Assembly: GCF_040549485.1 (NCBI RefSeq)
Contig: NZ_JBEPTK010000004.1
Span: 372,001 to 436,000 of the forward strand
Reading direction: 5' to 3'
DNA from: Constrictibacter sp. MBR-5
GTDB taxonomy: Bacteria; Pseudomonadota; Alphaproteobacteria; JAJUGE01
Length of the DNA: 64,000 nucleotides
Every line of letters begins with the position of its first letter. The stretch's first letter is position 1. The translations under genes were made by a program, and so were the position numbers. The notes beneath the pieces are model-generated. The model was not told where the DNA came from and ran no database searches. It saw nothing but the letters and a program-made list of their open reading frames with translations. Of this stretch, positions 1 through 8,356 are shown piece by piece.

Positions 1-1059
1 GATCGCCGCCAGCGCGAGCGTCAACATCACGAAGGCCCGCTGTGTCGGTACAGTCGCGCCCGACAGCAGCAGATAGCCCCCGGCGAACAGCAGCGCCACG
101 AGGGCGGCAAGTTTGCGCGTCTGCCATCGCAGCGCGAGGCTGGGAATCGCCGCCAGCCCGGCCCGGACGACGAAGAACACGAACCCCGCGACCAGGCTCA
201 TGTGCAGCCCGGATATGGCGAGGAGATGCGCCAGCCCGGAATCTCGCATGGCCGCGATCGTCTCTTCCGAGACCCCGCCGCGCAGTCCCGTGACGAGCGC
301 GTTCGCCAGAGCGCCCCGGTCGCCGTCGAGTACGGCCAGGATCCGCCTGTCGATTCCATGCCGCACCGATGCCACCGCCTCGGCGAACCCGCCCTCAGCG
401 CGCGGCGCGAGGATCTCGACGCGGCCGAGCGCGTATCCGACCGCCCCGAGTCCCACGAACCACGACTGCCGCTGGAAATCGAACCCGCCCGGCACCGCGG
501 GTGTCGGCGGCGGCAGGAGGCGGGCGCGCAACCGCACGCGGTCGCCAGGCTCGGGCGGAATGCTCCGCACGCTGACCCGGAGTCGATGCGGCGTGCGGTC
601 GGACGTGAGACCGACGATCGAAGGATCGGAAAGCAGCACGCGCCAAGCGCTCCCGGACGGCTCGACGGAAGTGACCATCCCCGTCACCGTCACCGGCCCG
701 AGCGGGGCCGCCAGTCGCGGTGCCGCCACCCATGCCGTGCGCACCTGCCCGGCGAGGAAGCCGAGGGTCGTCGCGAGGCATGCGACGCACACCAGCGTCC
801 AGGCAGGCTGGCGCCGCATGGCGACGCACAGCGCGGTGCAGAGCGCCGCGAAGCACCAGCCTAATACCGACGGCGGCTCGTAGGGGAGACTGAAATAGCC
901 GATGATGCCGGCGCCGAGAAAGACGGGCAGCCACAGGAAAAGCCTGTCTCTCTCCGCAGCCAGCGTGACGACGGCTCGGTCGCGCATCCGGGCCAATAGT
1001 CTCGCAGCCCGGCGCTCGACATCCCCCGCCGCGTCGGCCGCCGCGCTATTGACGCTCAT
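1..1059 (-). CDS. comEC: ComEC/Rec2-family DNA uptake protein, N-terminal part (cut by window start)
   Basis: This is the N-terminal 353 residues of an inner-membrane ComEC/Rec2 protein, the channel that moves single-stranded DNA into the cytoplasm. Reading the minus strand from the ATG at 1059 gives a DUF4131-like N-terminal region with membrane segments at about 40-110, a soluble OB-like stretch at about 115-215, and the family's hallmark, DSGLAHLLAISGLHMSL at about 270-286, followed by GATVPTQRAFVM. The frame stays open to base 1, so the rest of the Competence domain and any C-terminal metallo-beta-lactamase domain lie outside. It is divergent from gltX with 68 bases between the starts. 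Many alphaproteobacteria keep comEC beside gltX-gltA. Family assignment is firm; whether the cell is naturally competent cannot be judged. Confidence 0.9.
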   Translation of the reverse strand, partial: MSVNSAAADAAGDVERRAARLLARMRDRAVVTLAAERDRLFLWLPVFLGAGIIGYFSLPYEPPSVLGWCFAALCTALCVAMRRQPAWTLVCVACLATTLGFLAGQVRTAWVAAPRLAAPLGPVTVTGMVTSVEPSGSAWRVLLSDPSIVGLTSDRTPHRLRVSVRSIPPEPGDRVRLRARLLPPPTPAVPGGFDFQRQSWFVGLGAVGYALGRVEILAPRAEGGFAEAVASVRHGIDRRILAVLDGDRGALANALVTGLRGGVSEETIAAMRDSGLAHLLAISGLHMSLVAGFVFFVVRAGLAAIPSLALRWQTRKLAALVALLFAGGYLLLSGATVPTQRAFVMLTLALAAI

Positions 1060-1127
1060 GCCCGCCCCGTCGATAAAGCGTCGCGCCGCCCGACTCGACT
1101 TTAGAGGCCACCGGCCGCCGGAGAAAG

Positions 1128-2555
1128 ATGAGCGTCGTCACCCGATTCGCCCCCTCCCCGACCGGCTTCCTGCACATCGGCGGGGCGCGGACCGCGCTGT
1201 TCAACTGGCTCTTCACCCGCCATCACGGCGGGACCTTCCGGCTGCGCATTGAGGATACCGACCGCGCCCGCTCGACCGAACCGGCGATCGCCGCCATCCT
1301 CGACGGCCTGTCCTGGCTGGGGCTCGATTGGGACGACGAGGTCGTCTACCAGTTCGCGCGGATGAAGCGGCACGCCGAAGTTGCCAGCCGGATGATCGAG
1401 ATGGGCCACGCCTATCACTGCTGGTGCTCTCAGGAAGAACTCGCCCAGATGCGCGAGAGCGCCAAGCGCGAGGGGCGGCCGATGCGCTACAACGGCTACT
1501 GGCGCGACCGCGACCCGGCCGAGGCTCCCCCCGGAGTCCCGCCCGTCGTGCGTCTCAAGGCGCCCCAGACGGGCGAGACGGTGATCGATGACCTCGTCCA
1601 GGGCGAGGTGCGGGTCGCCAACGAGGTGCTGGACGACATGGTCCTGCTCCGCGCCGACGGCACGCCGACCTACATGCTGTCGGTGGTGGTCGACGATCAT
1701 GACATGGGCATCACCCATGTCATCCGGGGCGACGACCACCTGAACAACGCCTTCCGCCAGGCACAGATATTCATCGCCATGGGCTGGGACTTGCCGCGCT
1801 TCGCGCACATTCCGCTGATCCACGGTCCCGACGGCGCAAAGCTGTCGAAGCGGCACGGTGCGCTGGGGGTGGATGCCTACCGCGACATGGGCTTCCTGCC
1901 CGAAGCGATGCGCAACTACCTGCTGCGCCTCGGTTGGGGCCACGGCGACGACGAGATCATCTCGACCGAGCAGGCGATCGCTTGGTTCGACCTCGACGGT
2001 GCCGGCCGGTCGCCGTCGCGGTTCGACATGGCGAAGCTGACGTCGCTGAACGGGCACTACATCCGGGAGGCCGACGACGCCCGCCTCGCCGGTCTGATCG
2101 GGCCGCGCGTCGCCGCCATCGTCGGACGCGAGCTCGACGACGCCGACGGGGCCCGCCTCACCGCGGCGATGCCCGGCCTGAAAGCGCGCGCCAAGACGCT
2201 CAACGAGTTGGCCGACAATGCCGCCTTCTACATCCGTCGCCGCCCGCTTCCGATGGATGCCGGCGCATTGAAGCTGCTCGACACGGCCGGTCGGGAAACG
2301 GTCGCCGCCGCGGCCGCCGACCTCGCGGCATCGAACGAATGGACGGCCGTCGCGCTCGAGGAACGGATCCGCGCGTTCGCTGAGGCCAGGGACATGAAGC
2401 TCGGCAAGGTGGCGCAGCCGCTGCGCGCTGCGCTGACCGGCGCGGGCACCTCGCCGCCGATCTTCGAGGTGATGGAGATCCTCGGGCGCGACGAGGCGCT
2501 GGGCCGCCTTGCCGACGCGAGCGGAAACGAAGCGGCCGGCCAGGGCGCGAATTGA
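1128..2555 (+). CDS. gltX: Glutamate--tRNA ligase
   Basis: Class I glutamyl-tRNA synthetase, which charges tRNA-Glu with glutamate using ATP in the cytoplasm. The 475-residue length is normal. The class I signature appears as HIGG at residues 16-19 and the second signature as KLSKR at 238-242, so the Rossmann catalytic core is intact; the C-terminal third is the helical anticodon-binding region. The ATG at 1128 lies right after a GGAGAAAG purine run, which is rather close for a ribosome-binding site. Alphaproteobacteria often carry two gltX copies, one of which makes Glu-tRNA-Gln for the amidotransferase route; the sequence alone does not say which copy this is. gltA follows 76 bases later. 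Confidence 0.95.
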   Translation: MSVVTRFAPSPTGFLHIGGARTALFNWLFTRHHGGTFRLRIEDTDRARSTEPAIAAILDGLSWLGLDWDDEVVYQFARMKRHAEVASRMIEMGHAYHCWCSQEELAQMRESAKREGRPMRYNGYWRDRDPAEAPPGVPPVVRLKAPQTGETVIDDLVQGEVRVANEVLDDMVLLRADGTPTYMLSVVVDDHDMGITHVIRGDDHLNNAFRQAQIFIAMGWDLPRFAHIPLIHGPDGAKLSKRHGALGVDAYRDMGFLPEAMRNYLLRLGWGHGDDEIISTEQAIAWFDLDGAGRSPSRFDMAKLTSLNGHYIREADDARLAGLIGPRVAAIVGRELDDADGARLTAAMPGLKARAKTLNELADNAAFYIRRRPLPMDAGALKLLDTAGRETVAAAAADLAASNEWTAVALEERIRAFAEARDMKLGKVAQPLRAALTGAGTSPPIFEVMEILGRDEALGRLADASGNEAAGQGAN

Positions 2556-2580
2556 TAAACGCCGGTGTGAGGTCTATTCT
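2552..2580 (+). promoter_or_regulatory. Candidate sigma-70-type promoter for gltA
   Basis: TTGATA at 2552-2557 and TATTCT at 2575-2580 are separated by exactly 17 bases and stand about 50 bases before the gltA start. The -35 hexamer overlaps the TGA stop codon of gltX. The match and spacing are good for such a GC-rich background, but no start site is known. Confidence 0.45.
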
Positions 2581-2631
2581 CACCCCCAGAGTAGGGCCTT
2601 ACACGGCCCCTTCCAGCGAAGGGATGGACGT

Positions 2632-3936
2632 ATGACGGAGCCGAAGTCGAACGAGAACGTTACCGTCGTCGACAATACGACGGGGAAACAGACGACGTTC
2701 CCGTTGCTTAGTGGTACGGCGGGGGCGAAAGTCATCGACATCCGAAATCTGTACAAGGATCTCGGTTACTTCACCTTCGACCCGGGCTATACCGCCACGG
2801 GCAGCTGCCAGTCGGCGATCACCTATATCGACGGCGACGAAGGCATTCTTCTGTACCGCGGCTATCCGATCGAGCAGCTCGCAGAGAAGAGCGACTTCAT
2901 GGAAGTCTGCCATCTGCTGCTGTTCGGCGAGCTGCCGGACAAGAAGCAGAAGGACCAGTTCGTCTGGGACATCACGCACCACACGATGGTGCACGACCAG
3001 ATCAGCAACTTCTTCCGTGGCTTCCGCCGCGACGCGCACCCGATGGCGGTGGTCTGCGGCGTGGTCGGGGCGCTTTCGGCCTTCTATCACGACAGCACGG
3101 ACATTAACGATCCCTGGCACCGCAAGGTCGCCTCGTATCGCCTGATCGCCAAGATGCCGACAATCGCGGCCATGGCCTACAAATACTCGGTCGGCCAGCC
3201 GTTCGTGTACCCGAGCAACACGCTCGACTATGCGGCGAACTTCCTGCGGATGTGCTTCGCGGTTCCGGCCGAGGAGTATGAGGTCAACCCGATCGTCGCC
3301 AAGGCGCTCGACCTGATCTTCATCCTGCACGCCGACCACGAACAGAACGCCTCGGCCTCGACGGTGCGTCTCGCCGGTTCGACCGGCGCCAATCCGTTCG
3401 CCTGCATCGCGGCCGGCTGCGCCGCCCTCTGGGGTCCCTCGCACGGCGGGGCCAACGAGGAAGTGCTGAAGATGCTCAACCAGATCGGCGACAAGAACAA
3501 GGTCGGCGACTGGGTGAAGAAGGCGAAGGATCCGGACGATCCGTTCCGCCTGTTCGGCTTCGGCCACCGCGTCTACAAGAACCACGATCCGCGGGCCAAC
3601 GTCATCCGCAAGGCGGCCCACCAGGTCCTGAACGAACTCGGCGTGAACGATCCGCTGCTCGAGGTGGCGATCGAGCTGGAGAAGATCGCGCTCGAGGACG
3701 AGTATTTCGTCAAGCGCCGCCTGTACCCGAACGTCGACTTCTATTCGGGCATCATGCTGAAGGCGATGGGCTTCCCGACCAGCATGTTCACCGCACTGTT
3801 CGCCGTCGGCCGCACGGTCGGCTGGATCGCGCAGTGGAACGAGCTGATCGAGGATCCGTCCCAGAAGATCAACCGCCCGCGCCAGCTCTATACCGGCCCG
3901 ACGTCGCGCGATTACATTCCGGTCGACAAGCGCTGA
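2632..3936 (+). CDS. gltA: Citrate synthase (hexameric type II)
   Basis: Condenses oxaloacetate and acetyl-CoA to citrate, the entry step of the TCA cycle. The protein is 434 residues, as expected for the Gram-negative type. The catalytic triad is visible as H271 (in [10 protein letters not shown]), H312 (in [13 protein letters not shown]) and D369 (in NVDFYSG); these sit at a constant offset of seven from the E. coli residues H264, H305 and D362. I chose the ATG at 2632, preceded by GAAGGGATGG, because the frame upstream runs into the end of gltX and has no citrate synthase character. A strong hairpin terminator follows the stop codon. Confidence 0.96.
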   Translation: MTEPKSNENVTVVDNTTGKQTTFPLLSGTAGAKVIDIRNLYKDLGYFTFDPGYTATGSCQSAITYIDGDEGILLYRGYPIEQLAEKSDFMEVCHLLLFGELPDKKQKDQFVWDITHHTMVHDQISNFFRGFRRDAHPMAVVCGVVGALSAFYHDSTDINDPWHRKVASYRLIAKMPTIAAMAYKYSVGQPFVYPSNTLDYAANFLRMCFAVPAEEYEVNPIVAKALDLIFILHADHEQNASASTVRLAGSTGANPFACIAAGCAALWGPSHGGANEEVLKMLNQIGDKNKVGDWVKKAKDPDDPFRLFGFGHRVYKNHDPRANVIRKAAHQVLNELGVNDPLLEVAIELEKIALEDEYFVKRRLYPNVDFYSGIMLKAMGFPTSMFTALFAVGRTVGWIAQWNELIEDPSQKINRPRQLYTGPTSRDYIPVDKR

Positions 3937-3959
3937 GCTTCGACGAAACTTGTTGCGGC

Positions 3960-3989
3960 ACGGGGCGCGGACAATTGTCCGCGCCCCGT
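3960..3989. terminator. Bidirectional rho-independent terminator between gltA and gloA
   Basis: A perfect 30-base palindrome: an inner arm of GGGGCGCGGAC, an AATT centre and the matching arm, with an extra AC/GT pair at the base. On the plus strand it is followed by GTTTCGTTTC. It lies 23 bases after the gltA stop and 17 bases after the gloA stop on the other strand, so it can serve both convergent transcripts. Confidence 0.85.
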
Positions 3990-4006
3990 TTCGTTTCGGG
4001 CGGCGG

Positions 4007-4450
4007 CTATTTCCGCTCGATCAACTCGATCTTGTAGCCGTCCGGATCCTCGATAAACGCGATCACGGTCGTGCCGTGCTTCATCGGCCCCGGCGGACGC
4101 GGAATCTTCACGCCCTCCTTCTCCAGGACCGCGCACGTTGCATAGATGTCCGGGGTGGAGAGCGCCAGATGGCCGAAAGCGTCGCCCTTGTCGTAGGGCG
4201 TCTTCTGGCCCCAATTGTGGGTCAGTTCGATCACCGTATTGTCCGCCTCGTCGCCATAACCGACGAACGCGAGGGTGAACTCGCCGGTCGGGAAATCCTT
4301 CCGGCGCAGCAGCTTCATCCCGAGCAGCCGGGTGTAGAAATCGATCGACTTGTCCAGGTCGAACACCCGCAGCATCGTATGCAGGTAGCGGAACTTGTCC
4401 GCGCCCGGGACGGCGGCCGTCGAGGCTCCTGCTGGGCTGTCGTCGTTCAT
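4007..4450 (-). CDS. gloA: Lactoylglutathione lyase (glyoxalase I)
   Basis: A 147-residue VOC-fold glyoxalase I that isomerises the methylglyoxal-glutathione hemithioacetal to S-lactoylglutathione. The expected metal ligands are all visible: His in RYLHTMLRV, Glu in VIELTHNWG, His in FGHLALS and Glu in YKIELIERK, the H-E-H-E set of the Ni/Zn enzymes. The frame extends further upstream, but I chose the ATG at 4450 because GAGGAGGAGG lies just before it and the protein then has normal length. It begins 13 bases after lpxB ends and is probably the last gene of the long minus-strand operon; the link with lipid A genes looks positional rather than functional. Confidence 0.93.
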   Translation of the reverse strand: MNDDSPAGASTAAVPGADKFRYLHTMLRVFDLDKSIDFYTRLLGMKLLRRKDFPTGEFTLAFVGYGDEADNTVIELTHNWGQKTPYDKGDAFGHLALSTPDIYATCAVLEKEGVKIPRPPGPMKHGTTVIAFIEDPDGYKIELIERK

Positions 4451-4463
4451 GTATGCCTCCTCC

Positions 4464-5618
4464 TCATGTGGCTCCCCGATCAATCTGCGGCGGTGATGCC
4501 GGCCTCGCAAGGGACAGGATGACCGCGGCTGCCCGGCGGCTGGGCCGCGACCCGGCGGGACCGAGGCGCCCGACAGCCTCCGCCAGCCCTCGCCTCTGTG
4601 CTGCAGCGGCCTCCCCACCGGCGAGGAGCGGCGCCACCGCCGTGGCCAATCCCCCCGCGGTACAGTCGCCCTGAATCAGTTCCGGCACGACGACTTCTTC
4701 CGTCAGGATGTTCGGCAGAGCGATGTGCCTCAGCCGCAGCAGCCGCCGCGCCGCCCAGACCGTCAGCGGTGCCGCACGATAGCCGACCACCATCGGCACG
4801 CCCGCCGCCGCCAGTTCCAGCGTCGCCGTCCCGGACGCCACCAGCGCCGCGTCCGCCGCCGCTATGGCGTCGCGGCGCTCGGATTCCGTCGCGGCAACGG
4901 CGGCCTCCGGAAGGAGCCTGACCAGCCTCGGGGCGAGGTGCGGCAGCGTCGGGAGGGCCACACGCAACCCAGGCACCGCGACTGTCAGGCGCCGGGCAGC
5001 CTCAGCGAACGGAGCGGCAAGCCGCTCGACCTCGGACCGGCGGCTGCCGGGCATGACCAGTAGGAGCGGTGCAGCCGGATCGATAAGATGCCGCCGACGG
5101 AACCCGGCCCCGTCCCCCACCGGGACCTCCAGTACCGGATGCCCCACGCACTCCGCGTTCAGGCCATGCCGCCTGAAGAGCTCGGGCTCAAACGGAAAGA
5201 GCGTGAGGAGGTGGTCGTATTCGCGCGCGAGCCGCGCCGCCCGCCCGGGCCGCCACGCCCAGACCATCGGCGCCACATAATGCACGAGCGGCGCGTGGAG
5301 GCCGTTTCGCCGGAGGCGGCGCGCGAGCCGCCGCCCGAAACTCGACGAATCGATCGTCACGACGATGTCGGGCGCGCGGGCCAGTCCCGCCGACACGCAT
5401 TCCCGCAGCCGCCGCGCCAACAGCGGCAGGCGCGGCACCACCTCGACCAGCCCCATGACGGCGAGGTCCGACTGGTCGAAGAGCGGCTCCAGCCCGGCCG
5501 CGACCATCCCGGGACCGCCGACGCCGAAGCAGGTAAGCCGGCCGGCGGTCGCCTCCGACAGAGCCTTGATCAGAAGGGCACCAATGACGTCGCCGGAAGG
5601 CTCGCCCGCCACCAGCAT
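4464..5618 (-). CDS. lpxB: Lipid-A-disaccharide synthase
   Basis: Glycosyltransferase (GT19) that joins UDP-2,3-diacylglucosamine and lipid X into the lipid A disaccharide at the inner-membrane surface. The 384-residue protein opens directly with MLVAGEPSGD and continues with FGVGGPGM, both conserved in LpxB. The ATG at 5618 is the only possible start: the in-frame stop codon just upstream is also the lpxI stop at 5658-5660, and no GTG or TTG lies between. The N-terminus is therefore a few residues shorter than in E. coli. It follows lpxI, which supplies lipid X. Confidence 0.94.
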   Translation of the reverse strand: MLVAGEPSGDVIGALLIKALSEATAGRLTCFGVGGPGMVAAGLEPLFDQSDLAVMGLVEVVPRLPLLARRLRECVSAGLARAPDIVVTIDSSSFGRRLARRLRRNGLHAPLVHYVAPMVWAWRPGRAARLAREYDHLLTLFPFEPELFRRHGLNAECVGHPVLEVPVGDGAGFRRRHLIDPAAPLLLVMPGSRRSEVERLAAPFAEAARRLTVAVPGLRVALPTLPHLAPRLVRLLPEAAVAATESERRDAIAAADAALVASGTATLELAAAGVPMVVGYRAAPLTVWAARRLLRLRHIALPNILTEEVVVPELIQGDCTAGGLATAVAPLLAGGEAAAAQRRGLAEAVGRLGPAGSRPSRRAAAVILSLARPASPPQIDRGAT

Positions 5619-5657
5619 GACCTTGGGATGGGCTTTGGTATCGCCGGCCTCGACCGT

Positions 5658-6485
5658 TCAGCCCTCCCTGTCGGGGCGGACACCCAGCAGGAACAGGCCC
5701 GCCGCGTCTGCATCGGCGACCGTCGCCGCCCGCTCGATCACGAAGGTCGCGCCAGCCTCGGCGGCAATGCCGCAGAGGCCTGCCGCCGCTGCGGCCTCGA
5801 TCGTGCCGCGCCCGATGGTCGGCCGGTCGACCCGCCTGTCCTGGCCGGGCTTCGCCATCTTGACGAGCACCCCGCCGCGGCCGGCGCGGCGCAATGACCC
5901 TGAACGCGCCAGCACCCCATCTGTGCCCTCGGCAGCCTCGACCGCGAGCACGATCCCCTGCTGCACCACCGCCGCCTGACCGACATCCACCGTACCGAGT
6001 GCCCTGACCACCGCCATGCCGCGGGCGATGTCGTCGTGCGCGCCGTCCGGCACGGGATGCCGCCCCGCCAGGCCGACCGGCAGTGCAACGTCGCGAACGA
6101 TGCTCTCCGCCGCCACCACGCGGAATCCTTCCGCCTCGATGGCCCGGACGACAGCCCCGAGCAGCGCGTCGTCACCCGCTGCGTGACGCGCGACCCCGGT
6201 GAGGAAACGGAGCGTGCGCAGGTCCGGCCGGAGTTCCGCCACCGAGGGGCGGCGCACCGCGCCCGCCAGCACCACCTCCTCGACGCCCTCAGCCTTCAGC
6301 CTGTCGACCGCACTCGCCGCGGCGCCGAGCCTGATCCAGGCGTGCGGTGCGCCGACGACGAGCGCCGGATCGGCGTGCCCTTCCAGGGCCATGACGAAGC
6401 AGGGTCGCCCGGCCGAACGGCAGGCCTCGAGAATCAGTGCGGGCAGGTCGCCGCCGCCGGCGACGAGCGCGAGCCTAGGATGCAT
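5658..6485 (-). CDS. lpxI: UDP-2,3-diacylglucosamine pyrophosphatase LpxI
   Basis: LpxI (DUF1009 family) hydrolyses UDP-2,3-diacylglucosamine to lipid X and UMP, the step done by the unrelated LpxH in E. coli; it is the usual enzyme in alphaproteobacteria. The 275-residue frame starts MHPRLALVAGGGDLPALI, the nucleotide-binding N-terminus of the family, and carries the conserved stretch around DDIARGMAVVRALG and the C-terminal GRGTIEAAAAAG region. The ATG at 6485 overlaps the end of lpxA by 11 bases, which indicates translational coupling. A longer frame upstream exists but lies inside lpxA and lacks family sequence. Confidence 0.92.
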   Translation of the reverse strand: MHPRLALVAGGGDLPALILEACRSAGRPCFVMALEGHADPALVVGAPHAWIRLGAAASAVDRLKAEGVEEVVLAGAVRRPSVAELRPDLRTLRFLTGVARHAAGDDALLGAVVRAIEAEGFRVVAAESIVRDVALPVGLAGRHPVPDGAHDDIARGMAVVRALGTVDVGQAAVVQQGIVLAVEAAEGTDGVLARSGSLRRAGRGGVLVKMAKPGQDRRVDRPTIGRGTIEAAAAAGLCGIAAEAGATFVIERAATVADADAAGLFLLGVRPDREG

Positions 6486-7275
6486 CGGCTCGGGCGAGCC
6501 GGCACAGCGGACGGGCCGCCTCGATCCGGACGAATGCCAGGAGACGGGCCACGGCCTCGCTGCCGGGATGTTCGCGCCGCACCCGCTCAGCCTTCTCGTA
6601 GATACCACCCTCGCCAGCGAACAGCGTCTCAAAGGCCGCGCGCAGGGCATCTATCTCGCTACGTACGAACCCGTGCCGGCGCAGCCCGACGATGTTCAGC
6701 CCGTCGATCCGCGCACGATTGCCGGAGACGAGGGCGAACGGCGGCACGTCGTGCTCGACCCCAGCCATGCCGCCGACCATCGCATGCCCCCCGATGCGCA
6801 CATGCTGGTGCACGCCCGTCAGCCCCCCGAGGATGGCATGGTCGTCGATGGTCACGTGCCCGGCCAGGGTTGCGTTGTTTGCCAGCACGACGCGGTTGCC
6901 GATCCGGCAGTCGTGCGCCACGTGCGATCCGACCATGAACAGGCAGTCGTTGCCGACGATCGTCTCCATGCCGCCGCCGGCCGTGCCCGGATTCATGGTG
7001 ACGTGTTCGCGCACGACCGTGCGCTCTCCGATAACCAGCGTCGAGGGTTCGCCGGCATATTTCAGGTCCTGCGGTGGTCCGCCGACCGATGCGAAGGGAT
7101 GGATCACGCTGTCGCGGCCGATCCGGGTCCGGCCGGCAACGACGACGTGGGACAGCAGGGTCACACCCGCGTCGAGTTCGACCTCCCGCCCCACGACGCA
7201 CCAGGGACCGACCGATACCCCCTCCGCGAGACTGGCGCCGTCCTCGATGATCGCGGTGTGGTGGATGCCGGCCAT
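6475..7275 (-). CDS. lpxA: UDP-N-acetylglucosamine acyltransferase
   Basis: First step of lipid A synthesis: transfer of a 3-hydroxyacyl chain from ACP to the 3-OH of UDP-GlcNAc. The 266 residues show the left-handed beta-helix hexapeptide pattern (for example IGRDSVIHPFASVGG and IGNRVVLANNATLAG). His in FMVGSHVAHDC matches the catalytic base region of LpxA, and a C-terminal helical domain follows from about residue 190. It sits between fabZ (12 bases upstream) and lpxI (overlapping), the standard gene order. Confidence 0.95.
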   Translation of the reverse strand: MAGIHHTAIIEDGASLAEGVSVGPWCVVGREVELDAGVTLLSHVVVAGRTRIGRDSVIHPFASVGGPPQDLKYAGEPSTLVIGERTVVREHVTMNPGTAGGGMETIVGNDCLFMVGSHVAHDCRIGNRVVLANNATLAGHVTIDDHAILGGLTGVHQHVRIGGHAMVGGMAGVEHDVPPFALVSGNRARIDGLNIVGLRRHGFVRSEIDALRAAFETLFAGEGGIYEKAERVRREHPGSEAVARLLAFVRIEAARPLCRLARADAS

Positions 7276-7287
7276 GCGCCGCCCGGA

Positions 7288-7758
7288 CTACTGGTCGAGG
7301 ATCATCGCGCTGTATTCCGCCTCGGCCACCGTCACCCCGTCGACCTTGGCGCGGCCCTGGAACTTCCAGACGTTGGAGCGGGCCCGCAGCTTCTCGACAT
7401 GGATATGGACCTGATCGCCAGGGAAGACCGGCTTGCGGAAGCGCGCATTGTCGACGGTCATGAAATAGACGAGCTTGCCCTCGGACTCTGGTCCCAGGGT
7501 CTCGACCACCAGAACCGCCGAAGTCTGGGCCATCGCTTCGATGATCAGCACGCCGGGCATCACCGGCCGCTTCGGGAAGTGGCCCTGAAAGTGGCCCTCG
7601 TTTATCGAGACGTTCTTGATGCCGACGGCACTCTGACCGGCGATCACATCGACCACCCGGTCGATCATCAGGAACGGATAGCGATGCGGTATCATCTCCA
7701 GGATGCGCGAGATATCGATCGTCTTGCCGGTTCCGGCTTGGTTCTCGCTCGCCTGCAC
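7288..7758 (-). CDS. fabZ: 3-hydroxyacyl-[acyl-carrier-protein] dehydratase
   Basis: Hot-dog-fold dehydratase that removes water from 3-hydroxyacyl-ACP in fatty acid elongation; it competes with LpxA and LpxD for the same hydroxyacyl-ACP pool, which explains its place here. The 156-residue protein contains GHFPKRPVMPG with catalytic H60, and E74 in LIIEAMAQ. The start is a GTG at 7758, with AGGGAG about eight bases upstream. The 40-base gap to ompH is too short to hold lpxD, which normally lies between these genes. Confidence 0.95.
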   Translation of the reverse strand: MQASENQAGTGKTIDISRILEMIPHRYPFLMIDRVVDVIAGQSAVGIKNVSINEGHFQGHFPKRPVMPGVLIIEAMAQTSAVLVVETLGPESEGKLVYFMTVDNARFRKPVFPGDQVHIHVEKLRARSNVWKFQGRAKVDGVTVAEAEYSAMILDQ

Positions 7759-7798
7759 GTCTCGCTCCCTGGCAAACCGTTCGCTGCCTGCAGCGGCA

Positions 7799-8356
7799 TC
7801 AGCCCCGCGGCAGTTCGACTTTCACCGTCGAAAGCTTCGCGTCAAGCTGCCGCAGCACCTCATCCGTGAATTCCATACGCTTATCCGCCCATACCAGGTC
7901 GGATTTCTGGATCACAACGTTGGCACCGTACTTCTGTGCGGTCGCCTGCACCAGTTCGATCAGCGTCGTCCGGACGATCTGGATCGCATTGCGCAGCGCC
8001 TGATCGAGCTGCGTTCGACGCGTGCGTGCCGTCACCTGCAGCGCGGCAGCCCGCTCCTGGAGGTCACGCCTTGCCTGATCGAAGGCCTCAGCCGTCTGCA
8101 GTTTCCGCTGCTCGGCCATTGCCTGATCGGCGCGGCGCAGTTCATCCTCTTCCTTCTTGATCTCATTTTGGAAGTTGGTGCGCACACGTTCGATCTGGTC
8201 CCGGATCGACTGCATCGACTTGGCTTCGCTCATGATCCGGTTCGTGTCGATCACCATGACCGTGGGCGTGGGAATGGCGTTCGCCTGAGCCGACGCCGGC
8301 ACGGCCCAGACGGCCGCCATCAGCGCGGCGACCATCGGGAGGGCGAACCGGATCAT
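7799..8356 (-). CDS. skp: OmpH/Skp-family periplasmic chaperone
   Basis: A 185-residue secreted protein of the OmpH/Skp family, which holds unfolded outer-membrane proteins in the periplasm for the BAM complex. The N-terminal signal peptide ends near PASAQA (about residue 24). The family's VMVIDTNRIMSEAK strand follows, then a long charged coiled-coil region at about 55-130, which is the arm of the jellyfish-shaped trimer. Its start codon overlaps the bamA stop as TGATG, so the two are probably translated together. Confidence 0.88.
   Translation of the reverse strand: MIRFALPMVAALMAAVWAVPASAQANAIPTPTVMVIDTNRIMSEAKSMQSIRDQIERVRTNFQNEIKKEEDELRRADQAMAEQRKLQTAEAFDQARRDLQERAAALQVTARTRRTQLDQALRNAIQIVRTTLIELVQATAQKYGANVVIQKSDLVWADKRMEFTDEVLRQLDAKLSTVKVELPRG

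Noticed and set aside
3960-3989. The perfect 30-base palindrome as a phage attachment or protein-binding site
   Set aside because: Its place between two convergent stop codons and GC-rich stem with tetraloop fit a bidirectional terminator; no integrase or element boundary is nearby.
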